Origin: an uncultured Muribaculaceae bacterium
GTDB taxonomy: Bacteria; Bacteroidota; Bacteroidia; Bacteroidales; Muribaculaceae
NCBI GenBank assembly: GCA_910586895.1
Contig: CAJUIW010000006.1
Span: forward strand, 1-64,000
Length of the DNA stretch: 64,000 nt
Direction of reading: 5' to 3'
Numbering within the stretch: the stretch's first letter is position 1; every line of letters begins with the position of its first letter. Made by a program: the position numbers and the translations under genes. This document shows, in pieces, positions 17,801 to 27,189 of this stretch. Below the pieces are notes generated by a model, which worked only from the letters and a program-made list of their open reading frames with translations, made no database searches and was not told the DNA's origin.

Positions 17801-19929
17801 ACAGTGACATTCTGAGCACCTTCGGCAAGAGCCTCAACTTCAATTTCAGCGTCAGTAAGCGAACCGCTGACGAGCTTAACTGTAGAAGGAAGAGTCCATG
17901 CATAGGAAGTAGGATTGTCAGTACCGGATGCCTTCAGGACTACCCGTTCTCCAACCCTGGCATAGCTCTTGACCGGAGTTACTGTAACAACAGGTGCAGC
18001 AGCACGGAATGCCATATCTATTGACTTAAGAGTCTCCGAGCGTCCGTCCTTCATCACAGCCACAAGTTCAGCCTTAACGTTTGCCTCGGAACCTTCGCGG
18101 TTGAAACGCGGGATATAGAAGCCCTCACCGCGGGTCTGGCCTGCAAGTTTACGCCCTTTGGCATTTGTCAGGTATATGTCGAAATGGTCAAAATCATTGT
18201 TATAATCATAGCTCCAGGACATACGGATATCAGTATCGGCATCGGTAGCATCTCCGGTGCAGATGAAGTCATTGATGGCGGGAGCTGCCGGAGCATATCC
18301 TGCAGGCAGGATTGAGAGTTCACCGAGTTTGAAATCATAGTTGCCGCTTCCTTTCAGATTAAGAGCAATCATATAGATTGTCTTACCATTAAGTGATGCA
18401 AGGTCATATTCAGCTACGGTCCAGCCGCCGGATGTTGATGTCACAGCTCCTGAAAGTGTAACGTCAGCAGTTGTAGAACTTGAGGTGGCAAGTTTTACCT
18501 CAGGAGCGGAGCCTTTGAATACGAGTGTCAGTTTACCACCATTGCTGACAGGTATCATAGTCTTGTACAGACGCCACAGGTGATCACCGTCAGCTATTGT
18601 TCCGCTGACCTTGAGAGAGTTGCCTAAATTATAAGCGTCATCCCAATCTATCGAAACCTTGAGATCACCCTGATTCTCAATCCAGTAGCGCCATGTAGGC
18701 AGAATGCTCTGTACCGAAGTGGCATACCAGTCCTGGGTGTTAAGCTTCTGCCCCTTTACAAAGCGGTGCTTGCCATTGCCCACAGCAAACGAGGTGGTAA
18801 ACGGCATTGCATTTATCACTGAACGCTCAAGCACATATCCTGACACTCCTTTCCATGATGCGGAAGTACTGGCAGGATTACCGTTGGAATTGACCCATGT
18901 GGTATTTTCATTTGCAAAAGCCTGTATCTGTGCATCGTATGCGGCCTGTCCGGTTGTTGTGCCGGCTTCCCACATTTTGTCGGTGAAGTCCTTGTAGGTA
19001 TGCTGCTCAGGACAGAACAGAGCTATTGAGCCGTTATGTACCGAAGATAAAGCCGAACCGTAACCGGTGAGGCCACTCTGTACGCATTCTATACCGGCGT
19101 AGAGACGATGCAGGATGTCGTCTGCCGAACAACCTAACTCAGAAGCATACTCACTCTTGTTGCCGGTGTTGTTGTATTCAAGGAATTGAGAAGTGTTTTT
19201 ATGTGATCTCAGGATTTCTACGGTAGGTTTTCCTTTGGCATCATACCATTGTATCTCCATATAGGTATCACCGGCCGCATCGGCGGTTTCATTGAAACAT
19301 GTGATGAACTTAGCCCATTCATCCACACGCTTACCATTGTCAAGCTCCTTGTTTATGAACCATCCGTCGAAACCGAAATATTTTGCAATTTCGTACATTT
19401 TTATTGCATAGGGATACTTGCCCGAAGCATCAGTGGTAAGCATTGCTTCAATCCATCCGTCACGGCCACCGATGGTACGAGGCATGAAGAAGAGTTCGCC
19501 AAGAATCTTCACACCGTTCATGTGAGCGGCATCAATTGTTCCTGCAGGAGGGAGTACGAATATACCTTCATTGCCGGCGCCACCCCAGTTGATGAACTTC
19601 TCCATGTACTGCCAATAGGTAGGCTGATAACCGAGGAAGTTGTTATCGCCCTGCGAGGGTGTGAGCGAGCACATTTTGTTGGTGATGGTAGCTGTCTCAA
19701 CATAACCTGTGTAACGCTGATTGGAATTAGCCTTCATCAGTTCAGGCTCCGTGAAACGCTTGGCCAACGGTATGCGCGAACGATTGAATTTGGCATCGGG
19801 GTCAGCTTCCGGTGACCAGTTGATCACATCCTCAGGGAACCAGCATCCGCTATACGGCTGCTGAGCTTGGACCCCGTAAACGGTAGCGGCAAAGAGCGCC
19901 GCTACCATTAGTTTTTTCTTCAGTTTCAT
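14878..19929 (-). CDS. GH85 endo-beta-N-acetylglucosaminidase (GH85-A), multidomain, T9SS-type C-terminus
   Basis: The 1683-residue exported protein has a signal peptide (1-22) and a GH85 barrel at about 25-400, with WFINKE placing the catalytic Asn/Glu at N193/E195. The rest parallels GH85-B: jelly-roll, PKD/Ig-like, F5/8-like, Ig-like and second F5/8-like domains. The extra length comes from a tandem duplication: the GW/GF...DIIAE module occurs twice (about 1148-1350 and 1442-1645), with an Ig-like domain (KITPLAKNITIAP) between. The C-terminus, YNLMGVKV...GIFIVKYSDG, is T9SS type A-like. It follows susD by 30 bp and is probably transcribed with susCD. It should release high-mannose or similar N-glycans from glycoproteins outside the cell; the other domains probably bind glycan or protein. 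Confidence 0.92.
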   Translation of the reverse strand: MKLKKKLMVAALFAATVYGVQAQQPYSGCWFPEDVINWSPEADPDAKFNRSRIPLAKRFTEPELMKANSNQRYTGYVETATITNKMCSLTPSQGDNNFLGYQPTYWQYMEKFINWGGAGNEGIFVLPPAGTIDAAHMNGVKILGELFFMPRTIGGRDGWIEAMLTTDASGKYPYAIKMYEIAKYFGFDGWFINKELDNGKRVDEWAKFITCFNETADAAGDTYMEIQWYDAKGKPTVEILRSHKNTSQFLEYNNTGNKSEYASELGCSADDILHRLYAGIECVQSGLTGYGSALSSVHNGSIALFCPEQHTYKDFTDKMWEAGTTTGQAAYDAQIQAFANENTTWVNSNGNPASTSASWKGVSGYVLERSVINAMPFTTSFAVGNGKHRFVKGQKLNTQDWYATSVQSILPTWRYWIENQGDLKVSIDWDDAYNLGNSLKVSGTIADGDHLWRLYKTMIPVSNGGKLTLVFKGSAPEVKLATSSSTTADVTLSGAVTSTSGGWTVAEYDLASLNGKTIYMIALNLKGSGNYDFKLGELSILPAGYAPAAPAINDFICTGDATDADTDIRMSWSYDYNNDFDHFDIYLTNAKGRKLAGQTRGEGFYIPRFNREGSEANVKAELVAVMKDGRSETLKSIDMAFRAAAPVVTVTPVKSYARVGERVVLKASGTDNPTSYAWTLPSTVKLVSGSLTDAEIEVEALAEGAQNVTVKVGNAQGTSTFSGNAFDVFSEIAYKEVHNAAIGKVIAGRSRAVTGEASYLIDGDVKPSAKDNCWSDISTNPYVTVDLKTPHTVYGFNIYDNHSAFKSGEDNIQNYRIYVSSDNKEWTEVVNARNVMDENIHTSNIVPTVARYVKLQPYADKRFTCRLFELEVIGRDNSKITVDAPHNLTLEPKSTQEVTVNYNMNGEAKADNFALQLSSESSYITCSEPQDDNNGHFTFTINTAKKVGKAELNVALVNGDAKRQTYIEVVIDSESAKNCLSGTEAEMRKYDADYVTGGTYTSQKTGNLTDGDTRTEGLTEEMYEDPCTSRNDLWAVFTNPRMFSLGKVKVYIPNNNKGWNANDKEGYVNNAISIRTSKDGLNWTVIETFDNLKEVSELTCYFPEMDPFTYLAVVCDVNTYFYPSLAEVEAYAQLEQDGPSIAPLTIANGFNVDIIAEATPVEDKASFDFDYSAFFTSNVQADGAISSPDSRMIITKQGTTFELAPYDGMNALNVNAKNKDYVLTFDEPVNAQKIYLLATCTSTREVTAIINYEDGTSSKEYTIDVPRADYGSDEKDSFAFTDLKLIERNGTVGRTNYGFNEVVLEADEDKAAVSVTLSASKSVDFWVLGVSALADMSGSKMKITPLAKNITIAPEADGEIIVKYDLKGEERQDNFSCSATVDNSCIALGDIKENAAETTFTLPIKAVAEEGFATVEFELVNGEFSKTCQVRVSIDTPSEFTGWNVDVIAESTPADKFTTGSYDNDGWALYTTDVQEKGALASADRIVETSNGTRFKLEPYDANNAIVLERYKPMTLTMVEPQMCKEVRLLGTTGKTAEIIITLSYAEGDDEEITDYITLCHSKPNIAAAYGFGGIYQDAEGWSYDVDDIDTDYNIGLCELAIPTDKTRALKSITLESQTSKAYPAVLSLAKVASESGINNIFADTDRTITGIYNLMGVKVNNPSNGIFIVKYSDGTAAKIFIK

Positions 19930-19959
19930 GTATTAAGAATTTTATGGTAATGAAAGTAA

Positions 19960-21795
19960 TTATCGAATAATACGGCGTAGTCTGGATGAAGCCGAGCCGA
20001 AATTATCAGGCGTATCGTCCGATACATCCCACCACAGACGCTTGCCCTGCGAGTTTACAGCAGACATACCGCTTTCTGTAAATCCCTTGTTGGAGTTTTC
20101 GGAATTGGGATAAAGAAGACGCTTGATGAAGTGACCCTCAGGCACATCACCTCCTGAAGCATTGTTGAGCGGAAGCATCAGTTTCGGGTAGTCTGTACGG
20201 CGGAATTCGGCCCAGGCTTCATTTCCGTTAGGGAACACAGCCATCCACTTCTGTGTAATGATAGCTTCAAGTATTTTTTCCTTATCGCCTGACGCAAAAG
20301 TTCCGTCATTAAGTGCCACGAGTCCGTTTATATAGCTATCTACGTCGGCACGGTCAATTTCATAATAGGCCATGGATGCCTCGATACCTTTGCGGTACCA
20401 CTCTTCGGGGCTTCCGCTGTCCCATCCACGCAGAGCAGCCTCGGCACGCAGGAACAGACTCTCGGCATAGCCCAGCCATACGGTAGGCTCAGCACAGTTG
20501 AACCATGACTTGCGGTCGTGCTTCTTTGATTTGGCAGCATCCTTTGCTGTACGTGTCAGTGAGAACTGGTTAGGAGCAAGCATTGTAGGCTCGGCATAAC
20601 CTTTTGGGCACCCCTTGAAATCCTCACGCAGACTCTCCTCGCCGGCTGCGAGTGTGCTTGCGGTCATTCCGGAGCGATACCAGCTCACCAGACAACGCGG
20701 GTCAATCACTTTTTCCACCTGACCGGTACGGCCTGTTTTCACTATATATTTTCCACCGCCGGTTGAAAGTGTACGGTAGTAGTTTTCAAGATCCCAGCCC
20801 ATCACACAGTCACCGTTGTACATCACGGAGCACATGGCCAGCACATTTTCCTGACCGCCGTCATTGATACCTCCGTCTTCTATCGGAGCATATCGGGGCA
20901 CAGTCCTCATATTGTCGGCATTGCTTTCCATAAGCCCCCATTTATTGCTGATAGCATCCTGCGCTTCCTTTTTGGCTCGTTCAGGATCGACATTTGATAT
21001 CCGGCATGCCAGACGCAGACGAAGTGTATTGGCGAAACGAAGCCACTTGCGGGCATCTCCATTATAGCAGATGTCATCGGTGTCAATCACATACTGCGAT
21101 GCATCGTCAGGATCGATAGTCTCCACTGCCTGACGGAGCATGCGGAAGAGCCCGTCATATACATCTGCCTGAGTATCGTAAGGTACATTATTTGTTTCAG
21201 GAGTCTGCACAGAAGCATATATCTTGAAAGGCATGTCACCATAGGTATCCGTATTGGCTAAAGCGAGGAATGCAAAGTATATACGGGTGATATGGTACTG
21301 ATTGGTGTACATCTCAGCATTGGGGCTGAATTTGAATGCCCTGAGAAGTGATGCATATTCCTTGCAGCGGTCCACATAAAAATGACGCCAGCGTGAAGAA
21401 CTCCATCCATCGGCATACTTATAGTCAGGTGCAGAGTTGACAAAGCCGGGATTGTTGTTGCCGGTATAGCCGGCATAGATATCGTGGGTCAGATTAGTGG
21501 TAATCTGATAGTCATTGTAGTAACCTTCATAGAGGAAATTACGGAATGTAGACGATGCGGCCGCCAGGTCATCCTTGATCTGTGAAAGCTCTGTGGCATC
21601 AGTCACTTCATATGAAATATCGATATCTCCATATTCGCCTATGGGATCCACCGGTTTGTTACCACCGTTATTAACATTATCGTTAGGCAGAGCGTATGGG
21701 TCATCGCCAAGTTCTGTAAGGTCATAGCATGATGTAAGGCCTCCCAGCATCAGAGCTGAGGTAAATGCCATGGCCATAAATATATTGTGTTTCAT
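19960..21795 (-). CDS. susD-like: SusD/RagB family glycan-binding lipoprotein
   Basis: The 611-residue protein has a lipobox (LTSC, C23) and the DLTELGDDPYALPN start seen in the SusD-like_2 group of outer-membrane nutrient-binding lipoproteins. TPR-like helices run through the middle (for example VETIDPDDASQYV and RKWLRFANTLRLRLACRI), and the C-terminus has NEAWAEFRRTDYPKL, a segment common to the family. It follows susC by 27 bp and partners it as the surface lid of the importer. Given the GH85/GH92 neighbours, the ligand is probably an N-glycan. Confidence 0.93.
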   Translation of the reverse strand: MKHNIFMAMAFTSALMLGGLTSCYDLTELGDDPYALPNDNVNNGGNKPVDPIGEYGDIDISYEVTDATELSQIKDDLAAASSTFRNFLYEGYYNDYQITTNLTHDIYAGYTGNNNPGFVNSAPDYKYADGWSSSRWRHFYVDRCKEYASLLRAFKFSPNAEMYTNQYHITRIYFAFLALANTDTYGDMPFKIYASVQTPETNNVPYDTQADVYDGLFRMLRQAVETIDPDDASQYVIDTDDICYNGDARKWLRFANTLRLRLACRISNVDPERAKKEAQDAISNKWGLMESNADNMRTVPRYAPIEDGGINDGGQENVLAMCSVMYNGDCVMGWDLENYYRTLSTGGGKYIVKTGRTGQVEKVIDPRCLVSWYRSGMTASTLAAGEESLREDFKGCPKGYAEPTMLAPNQFSLTRTAKDAAKSKKHDRKSWFNCAEPTVWLGYAESLFLRAEAALRGWDSGSPEEWYRKGIEASMAYYEIDRADVDSYINGLVALNDGTFASGDKEKILEAIITQKWMAVFPNGNEAWAEFRRTDYPKLMLPLNNASGGDVPEGHFIKRLLYPNSENSNKGFTESGMSAVNSQGKRLWWDVSDDTPDNFGSASSRLRRIIR

Positions 21796-21822
21796 TTATG
21801 ATTGGCTTATAATTAGGGTTAA

Positions 21823-24800
21823 TTAAAATTCTACATTTACCGTAAAACCGTATGTGCGGGTATAAGGAACTGCAAGGAAGTCAAGTGCCTGTGAGAACAT
21901 TGTCGTGTCATAACCACCTTCGGGATTGCCGGGACAATGTTTCATCAGATAGCACAGATTGCGGGCCACAAAACTCATACGAAGATTTGTGAAGGGAGTT
22001 TTCTTAAGCCATTTTGATGGCGCGATATAGCTGAATGACAGCTCTTTGAGCTTGACATACGAAGCGTCATGGATGAACTCTTCGGCATATCCGCTCTCAC
22101 TCTTGTATAAACCTATGGCTGAATAATAACGCTGGGCCGAAACAGGGATATCATTTACAGAGCCATCCTCCTTGACACCGGGAACAACCATATAATAATC
22201 CTTCACACCATTGATTTCCTTATATTCTCCGCGGAAAGAGGTGCGTTCCGATGTCCCGACACGTGTAGCCATACCTTCTGACACACTGACAATATCTCCA
22301 CCGAATTTCATATCAAGCATGGCTGACAGTGAGAAATTCTTGTAGCGGAAAGATGGTGTGACTGACATAAGGAGATCAGGCTGAATGTTACCTATGGGAT
22401 GGTCCAGTATATACTGCTCGAGATTACCGTTGCCGGTTTCTGTCATGGGAAGTCCGTTTGAACCGATTATCAGGTTTCCGGCGGCATCGCGGCGCATAAG
22501 ATTGTTGGCATAAATATCTCCGAGCTTACCTCCGGCCACAGCTCCAACTCTTACAGGCATATTGGGGTCGCCGTTGAAATATATGCGGCTAACGCCATCA
22601 GTGAGTTCATCAACTATCGACTTGTTATGTGCGAGATTGACATTCAGGTTGAATGTGAAATCCTTTGTCTGTACCGGAGTACCATAGACCATAAGCTCCA
22701 CACCTCGGTTGGTTATGCGTCCGGCATTGACCCACTGCTGGGTCCATGGCGCCGATGCATCAACCAACATTGCCTGGTTACGGGTATTGGAATTATAGTA
22801 TGTGAAGTCAAAGCCAAGACGGTTTGCAAAGAACTTCATGTCGACACCTACCTCGTAGGATGTCTTGATCTCAGGCTTCAGATTGGAGTTCATCTTTATG
22901 GTGTTCGCTATAGGCCTGCGGTCGCCCATCTGGAACTCGAACATACGGACATTGTAGAGATTATACGGGTCCGGATCCTTACCCACCTGTGCGGCAGACA
23001 GACGCACTTTGGCAAATGTGATCCAATCCGGAAGTCCATTGCCCATCTGACGGGCAAAATCGGTTATGACAAAACCGAGATTGGCCGATGGATAGAAGAA
23101 CGAATTGTTCTGCTTGGGAAGCGTTGATGACCAGTCATTACGTGCGGTAAGATCCAATGAAAGGAATTCCTTGAATGCAATCTGGGCGGAAGCGAATACT
23201 GAGTACATCGCACGGTTATGCCCGTCGTTGACTGCCGATACGAGTTTGTTACCGGTATTGAAAATCCAGTTGTCCTTCTGCAGCATATCTTGCACAGAGG
23301 CTCCGAACATTTCATATTTCTGATACATGATGTTGCCACCGGCGGTAAATCCGATACGCCAATGGTCGCCCACGCTCTTGTCACCGATAAGTGTTGCTGA
23401 AATATTGTGCTCGAAATGATTTATCTCCGAGCGGTTCATATTATCATCATGCATCTGCTCCTGCCATGTACTTGTACCGTTGGATATAGCATTTATAGCA
23501 AGGCCGAGGTCGGTTTCCTCGATACGCGTGCGGTAATAGTCAAACGCATATTTCGTCTGCAGGTGCATCCAGTCAGTGAAATTGATAGTAAGACCATAGA
23601 ATCCGAATGCGCGCCAACGCTCGTCAGAGTTCTTGAGGCGGTTTCTTACGTAGTACGGATTGGAATATGTCATATCGGGACCATACCAGTTGACATGCGG
23701 ACGGCTTTCGGTGCTGTAGTCATGCAGATCGCCAAGACGTACATTGCCGGGTATCATAAGCAACTGCCCTACCTCACCGAGCAGACCGGTGTAGGGACGG
23801 TTTTCAGCTTTTGTATTGGACACTGATACCTTACCCTCGCTCTTAAGATACTTATTGAATGTAGCCCCGGCTGAAAAGTCGACATTCAGCTTTTTCAGGG
23901 TTTCACCCTCAAACAATCCGCTGTTGTCATTAAAACCTACTGACAGACGGTAGTTGCTTTTATCTGTCATATTGCTGAGAGCTACTGTATGGAACTGGGA
24001 AAAGCCTGTCTTGAAGTAATCCGTAAGCTTGTCGCCGGCATAGGAATAAGGCTGCAGCTCGCCGCGGAAATTAGGCTGCATTGAGCCGTCATAGGCGGGA
24101 CCGAATGACCATGTATCATTTATCTTCAACGGATTGCCCTCGCTATCGGATTCGTAATGAATCACCCCGTTTGAACCCTGGCCAAACTCTTTCTGCATCT
24201 TTATTGAACCGGCCACCTTGCTCCATGTGAACGATCCGGAATAGCTCACTCCGAAACCCTCCTTGCTGTTGCCACGCTTTGTGGTGACAAGAATAACGCC
24301 ATTACCGGCACGTGAGCCATAGAGAGCGGCAGCATTCGGGCCTTTGAGCACTGATATTGATTCAATATCTTCCGGGTTGAGGTCAAAGGATGTTCCTCCA
24401 CGGTCATAACCTCCATAGGCGGATGCATCGGAACTGTTATTGTCAGTAAACGGCACACCATCCACAATCCACAGCGGCTGGTTGTTGTCCGTCAGCGAAG
24501 AGTTGCCTCGGATGGTTATTTTGGTAGAACCGCCAAGTCCGGTTGAAGCCGTGTTCATCTGCAAACCGGCAATCTTACCATCAAGCGCACCTACTACCGA
24601 CGGGTCGCCCGTGGTGTTCAGAGCATCGCTCTTCACATCCTGAACGGCATAACCCAGCATCTTCTTGTCGCGCTTTATACCGAAGGCTGTAACTACCACC
24701 TCGCTTAAAGTCTGCGAGTCAGGCTGCATGTCAAAGTTTATCTGGTCCTTATCATTGGCCTTGACATCCATAGGCTTATATCCTATGTAGCGGCACTCTA

Positions 24801-25290
24801 TCACCGGATTTTCATCCGTGGTCTCAATTGTATAGTTGCCGTCAATGTCCGTGGCCACACCTATATTGGAGCCCTTTATCTTGACAGTAGCCCCTACAAG
24901 AGGATCGCCAAACTCGTCATGTATCACGCCGGATATGGTACGCTTCTTGCTCTTGGCACTCCCCTTTTCCGGTGTGGCGATATCGTTTTTCTTCAGATAG
25001 ATTACATGGTCCTTGATGACATAGCTTATCGATGTACCCCCAAACAGCTTTTTCAGCGCGGCGGAAATATCATCATCCTTAAGCGTAACCTGCTTTACAG
25101 GATACTTTGCAATCTCATCATCATAAAAGAACTTGTAGTCCGATTGCTTCTGTATTGAGTTGATTACTTCACTCAATTTTGTGTCCGCTCCGGTTTTGAG
25201 TGTGACCCCGGCATTTGCCATCATCGACATGGCAATCAGAGCTCCGCAAAGTAGCGGGCGCGGTCTTAGCTTTAAGGTTCCTTTGAACAT
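21823..25290 (-). CDS. susC-like: SusC/RagA TonB-dependent transporter with STN signalling domain
   Basis: The 1155-residue outer-membrane transporter carries, after its signal peptide (about 1-28), an STN domain (about 30-105), a carboxypeptidase-regulatory-like domain (about 115-195, ISGVIHDEFGDPLVGATVKI), a plug (about 200-335, with the SusC signature DPSVVGALDGKIAGLQ and the stretch ISVLKGPNAAALYGSRAG), and a beta-barrel ending FTVNVEF. An STN domain is typical of TonB receptors that signal through a FecR anti-sigma to an ECF sigma, and such genes lie just upstream here. It imports glycans with SusD. An ECF-type motif lies at 25345-25374, 55 bp before the start codon. Confidence 0.95.
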   Translation of the reverse strand: MFKGTLKLRPRPLLCGALIAMSMMANAGVTLKTGADTKLSEVINSIQKQSDYKFFYDDEIAKYPVKQVTLKDDDISAALKKLFGGTSISYVIKDHVIYLKKNDIATPEKGSAKSKKRTISGVIHDEFGDPLVGATVKIKGSNIGVATDIDGNYTIETTDENPVIECRYIGYKPMDVKANDKDQINFDMQPDSQTLSEVVVTAFGIKRDKKMLGYAVQDVKSDALNTTGDPSVVGALDGKIAGLQMNTASTGLGGSTKITIRGNSSLTDNNQPLWIVDGVPFTDNNSSDASAYGGYDRGGTSFDLNPEDIESISVLKGPNAAALYGSRAGNGVILVTTKRGNSKEGFGVSYSGSFTWSKVAGSIKMQKEFGQGSNGVIHYESDSEGNPLKINDTWSFGPAYDGSMQPNFRGELQPYSYAGDKLTDYFKTGFSQFHTVALSNMTDKSNYRLSVGFNDNSGLFEGETLKKLNVDFSAGATFNKYLKSEGKVSVSNTKAENRPYTGLLGEVGQLLMIPGNVRLGDLHDYSTESRPHVNWYGPDMTYSNPYYVRNRLKNSDERWRAFGFYGLTINFTDWMHLQTKYAFDYYRTRIEETDLGLAINAISNGTSTWQEQMHDDNMNRSEINHFEHNISATLIGDKSVGDHWRIGFTAGGNIMYQKYEMFGASVQDMLQKDNWIFNTGNKLVSAVNDGHNRAMYSVFASAQIAFKEFLSLDLTARNDWSSTLPKQNNSFFYPSANLGFVITDFARQMGNGLPDWITFAKVRLSAAQVGKDPDPYNLYNVRMFEFQMGDRRPIANTIKMNSNLKPEIKTSYEVGVDMKFFANRLGFDFTYYNSNTRNQAMLVDASAPWTQQWVNAGRITNRGVELMVYGTPVQTKDFTFNLNVNLAHNKSIVDELTDGVSRIYFNGDPNMPVRVGAVAGGKLGDIYANNLMRRDAAGNLIIGSNGLPMTETGNGNLEQYILDHPIGNIQPDLLMSVTPSFRYKNFSLSAMLDMKFGGDIVSVSEGMATRVGTSERTSFRGEYKEINGVKDYYMVVPGVKEDGSVNDIPVSAQRYYSAIGLYKSESGYAEEFIHDASYVKLKELSFSYIAPSKWLKKTPFTNLRMSFVARNLCYLMKHCPGNPEGGYDTTMFSQALDFLAVPYTRTYGFTVNVEF

Positions 25291-25344
25291 AAAGTGATAT
25301 GATTTTGGTTTATATTATGAGTTTTTTTGTGTTCAGACTATTCA

Positions 25345-25374
25345 GTAAACACACTTGCCGGCATATCTACTTAC
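25345..25374 (-). promoter_or_regulatory. ECF-type promoter motif upstream of susC
   Basis: Minus strand reads GTAAGTAG, 14 bp, GTGTTTAC; only the last base differs from the GH92 and GH85-B motifs. It lies in the 225-bp gap between the TPR-AraC regulator and susC, after the regulator's terminator. Confidence 0.78.
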
Positions 25375-25441
25375 GGCCTTTCCCGATTTTTTTCACAGTC
25401 TTTAGTGAATGCAAAATAACCTCATAATGAGCATGTAGCTG

Positions 25442-25479
25442 TAAAAAACAACGCGTGTATTTGTTCAAATACACGCGTT
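25442..25479 (-). terminator. Terminator after the TPR-AraC regulator gene
   Basis: A perfect 14-bp inverted repeat (AACGCGTGTATTTG and complement, 2-base gap; some inner bases form the loop) followed on the minus strand by TTTTTTAC. It separates the regulatory operon from susC. Confidence 0.85.
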
Positions 25480-25515
25480 TAATCATATCATCGCAAAGAT
25501 GTACGCAGTCTGATT

Positions 25516-27189
25516 TTATTTGTTCGCCTGCCTGACGGCTATCTTCTGATATTCCGAAGGAGTTAAACCGGTTTCTTTCTTGAATGCATTAACAAGCGAT
25601 GTCCTTGACTTGTACCCCACACTCTGCGAAATGGCCTCGATAGTCAGATGCCCGTATTGCTCCACATCGGCCAGACGCCGGCATGCCTCCCTTATACGAT
25701 ATTCATTAATCAGCGAATAGAAATTCCTGTCAAAGGCTTCATTGATTACGGATGACAGGACACGAGGCTTCGTTCCGGTAAGTTCAACGAGTTTGTCCAG
25801 TGAAAATTCCGGATTAAACACCGCCTTATCATGATCAAGCACATTTAGTATACGGGCCTTTACTTCCGACACTTCATCCTGCGCCAATATCTGTGGCCGC
25901 TTGACAGCCGCAGAGGCTGACTTCTCTTCGGCATATCGGGCCTGCATGTTCGCATCCTCCTGCCTGATAGCCTCCTGCTGACGCCGATACAGAGCAAGAT
26001 TGCTGGCCCTCAGCTTTTTATTCTGCTTATAGAGAAACCACAATAGCGGCAACGTGATAGACAGCAGAATGACAACCCCGAAAAGTATCATTCTGTTTCT
26101 CTTGTAAATCTGCTCCTTATATATATAGTTTCGGTTGTCCTGACGTAGCTGGGCTATAAACTCCAGCTTATCAACCATCATCAGATTATTATGTGCCACT
26201 ATTGAATCCTTGATCTCAAAGAATCTCAACCGTGCTTGATTGGCCTTGTCATATCTGCTCTGCCAGTCATATATAGCAGAAAGCCTCTGATAGCCTAAAG
26301 CTTCGAAATAAGGCCGGTCGATCTCACGCGAAAATGCAATCAATTGATTGGCTACCATTTCCGCCGAATCCATCTTCTCTGACTTCTGATAGCTATATGA
26401 CAACCCGTACAGGATATCGGCCTTAACCTCCCGCTTATTGGTATTATACGTATCAAAACTGCTGTACAATCTCAATTGCCGCTTCTGAAAAGATATGGCT
26501 CTGTCATAATTACCGTCCAGTTCATTGACAGCCATACCATAGAGGGCTTGATAAAACTCATAATCGGGAGTATCCTCTGGCAACGGAAGCGTTGAAAATG
26601 ACCTTATTTCATCTGTTACATATTTCGGACAGTCAATTACCGTCGGAGCCATGGCCAGATTTGTAAAGCAGTTCAGCAATGTAAGCCAATCGGAATTTTC
26701 CCGAGCCAGAGCATAACCCTCGGCATAATATTGGAGTGCCTTATCAGTGACATTATGTGACAGCCCGAGTTGAAAGCACATGGAGTAACAGTTGCCCAGA
26801 TTCAGGCATATATTGGCATGCAGTGACTTATCGTCAAATCTGCTGCATAGCCGTTCCGCCTCCAGAAGCGCATCAAAAGCGTTGGGGAAATCATAGAAAA
26901 AATAATAATATATGAAGCCGCAATTGTTGTAGGCCATAGTGCATACCCTTTGTTCTTCCATAGATAGCGATGGCGAATATCGCTCAGCTGCAATGGAAAA
27001 GCATATCAGGGCAGAATCAGGCATCTCTGACGATACCAGATATTCATTGCCTTTAGCCAGCAATTCCTTACCTGACATCTTGAACAAGTCAACAAAAGCA
27101 ATCCCTTCATTCCCCTTGGCATGAAGGTTGACACTACTTATAATAGCTGTAATAAGCAATATGACCGCTTTCGTGACTATGTGCTTCAT
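25516..27189 (-). CDS. Membrane-spanning TPR regulator with AraC-type DNA-binding domain
   Basis: The 557-residue protein begins with a signal peptide or anchor (about 1-24), followed by about 330 residues of TPR-like helices expected in the periplasm, a membrane helix (MILFGVVILLSITLPLLWFLY, about 365-385), a coiled linker (KNKKLRAS onward), and a C-terminal AraC/HTH_18 domain (about 455-553: EFSLDKLVELTG, SLINEYRIREACRRL, ISQSVGYKSRTSLVNAFKK). It would sense something in the periplasm and act on DNA directly, without a kinase. Its start overlaps the end of fecR by 4 bp, so it is part of the sigma/anti-sigma operon. Its target is not shown by the sequence; the PUL promoters are the obvious candidates. 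Confidence 0.88.
   Translation of the reverse strand: MKHIVTKAVILLITAIISSVNLHAKGNEGIAFVDLFKMSGKELLAKGNEYLVSSEMPDSALICFSIAAERYSPSLSMEEQRVCTMAYNNCGFIYYYFFYDFPNAFDALLEAERLCSRFDDKSLHANICLNLGNCYSMCFQLGLSHNVTDKALQYYAEGYALARENSDWLTLLNCFTNLAMAPTVIDCPKYVTDEIRSFSTLPLPEDTPDYEFYQALYGMAVNELDGNYDRAISFQKRQLRLYSSFDTYNTNKREVKADILYGLSYSYQKSEKMDSAEMVANQLIAFSREIDRPYFEALGYQRLSAIYDWQSRYDKANQARLRFFEIKDSIVAHNNLMMVDKLEFIAQLRQDNRNYIYKEQIYKRNRMILFGVVILLSITLPLLWFLYKQNKKLRASNLALYRRQQEAIRQEDANMQARYAEEKSASAAVKRPQILAQDEVSEVKARILNVLDHDKAVFNPEFSLDKLVELTGTKPRVLSSVINEAFDRNFYSLINEYRIREACRRLADVEQYGHLTIEAISQSVGYKSRTSLVNAFKKETGLTPSEYQKIAVRQANK

Noticed and set aside
11391..24643. Many plus-strand open frames inside the PUL genes
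   Set aside because: They lie opposite strongly supported coding sequences, have no family signatures and follow the codon pattern of the real genes.
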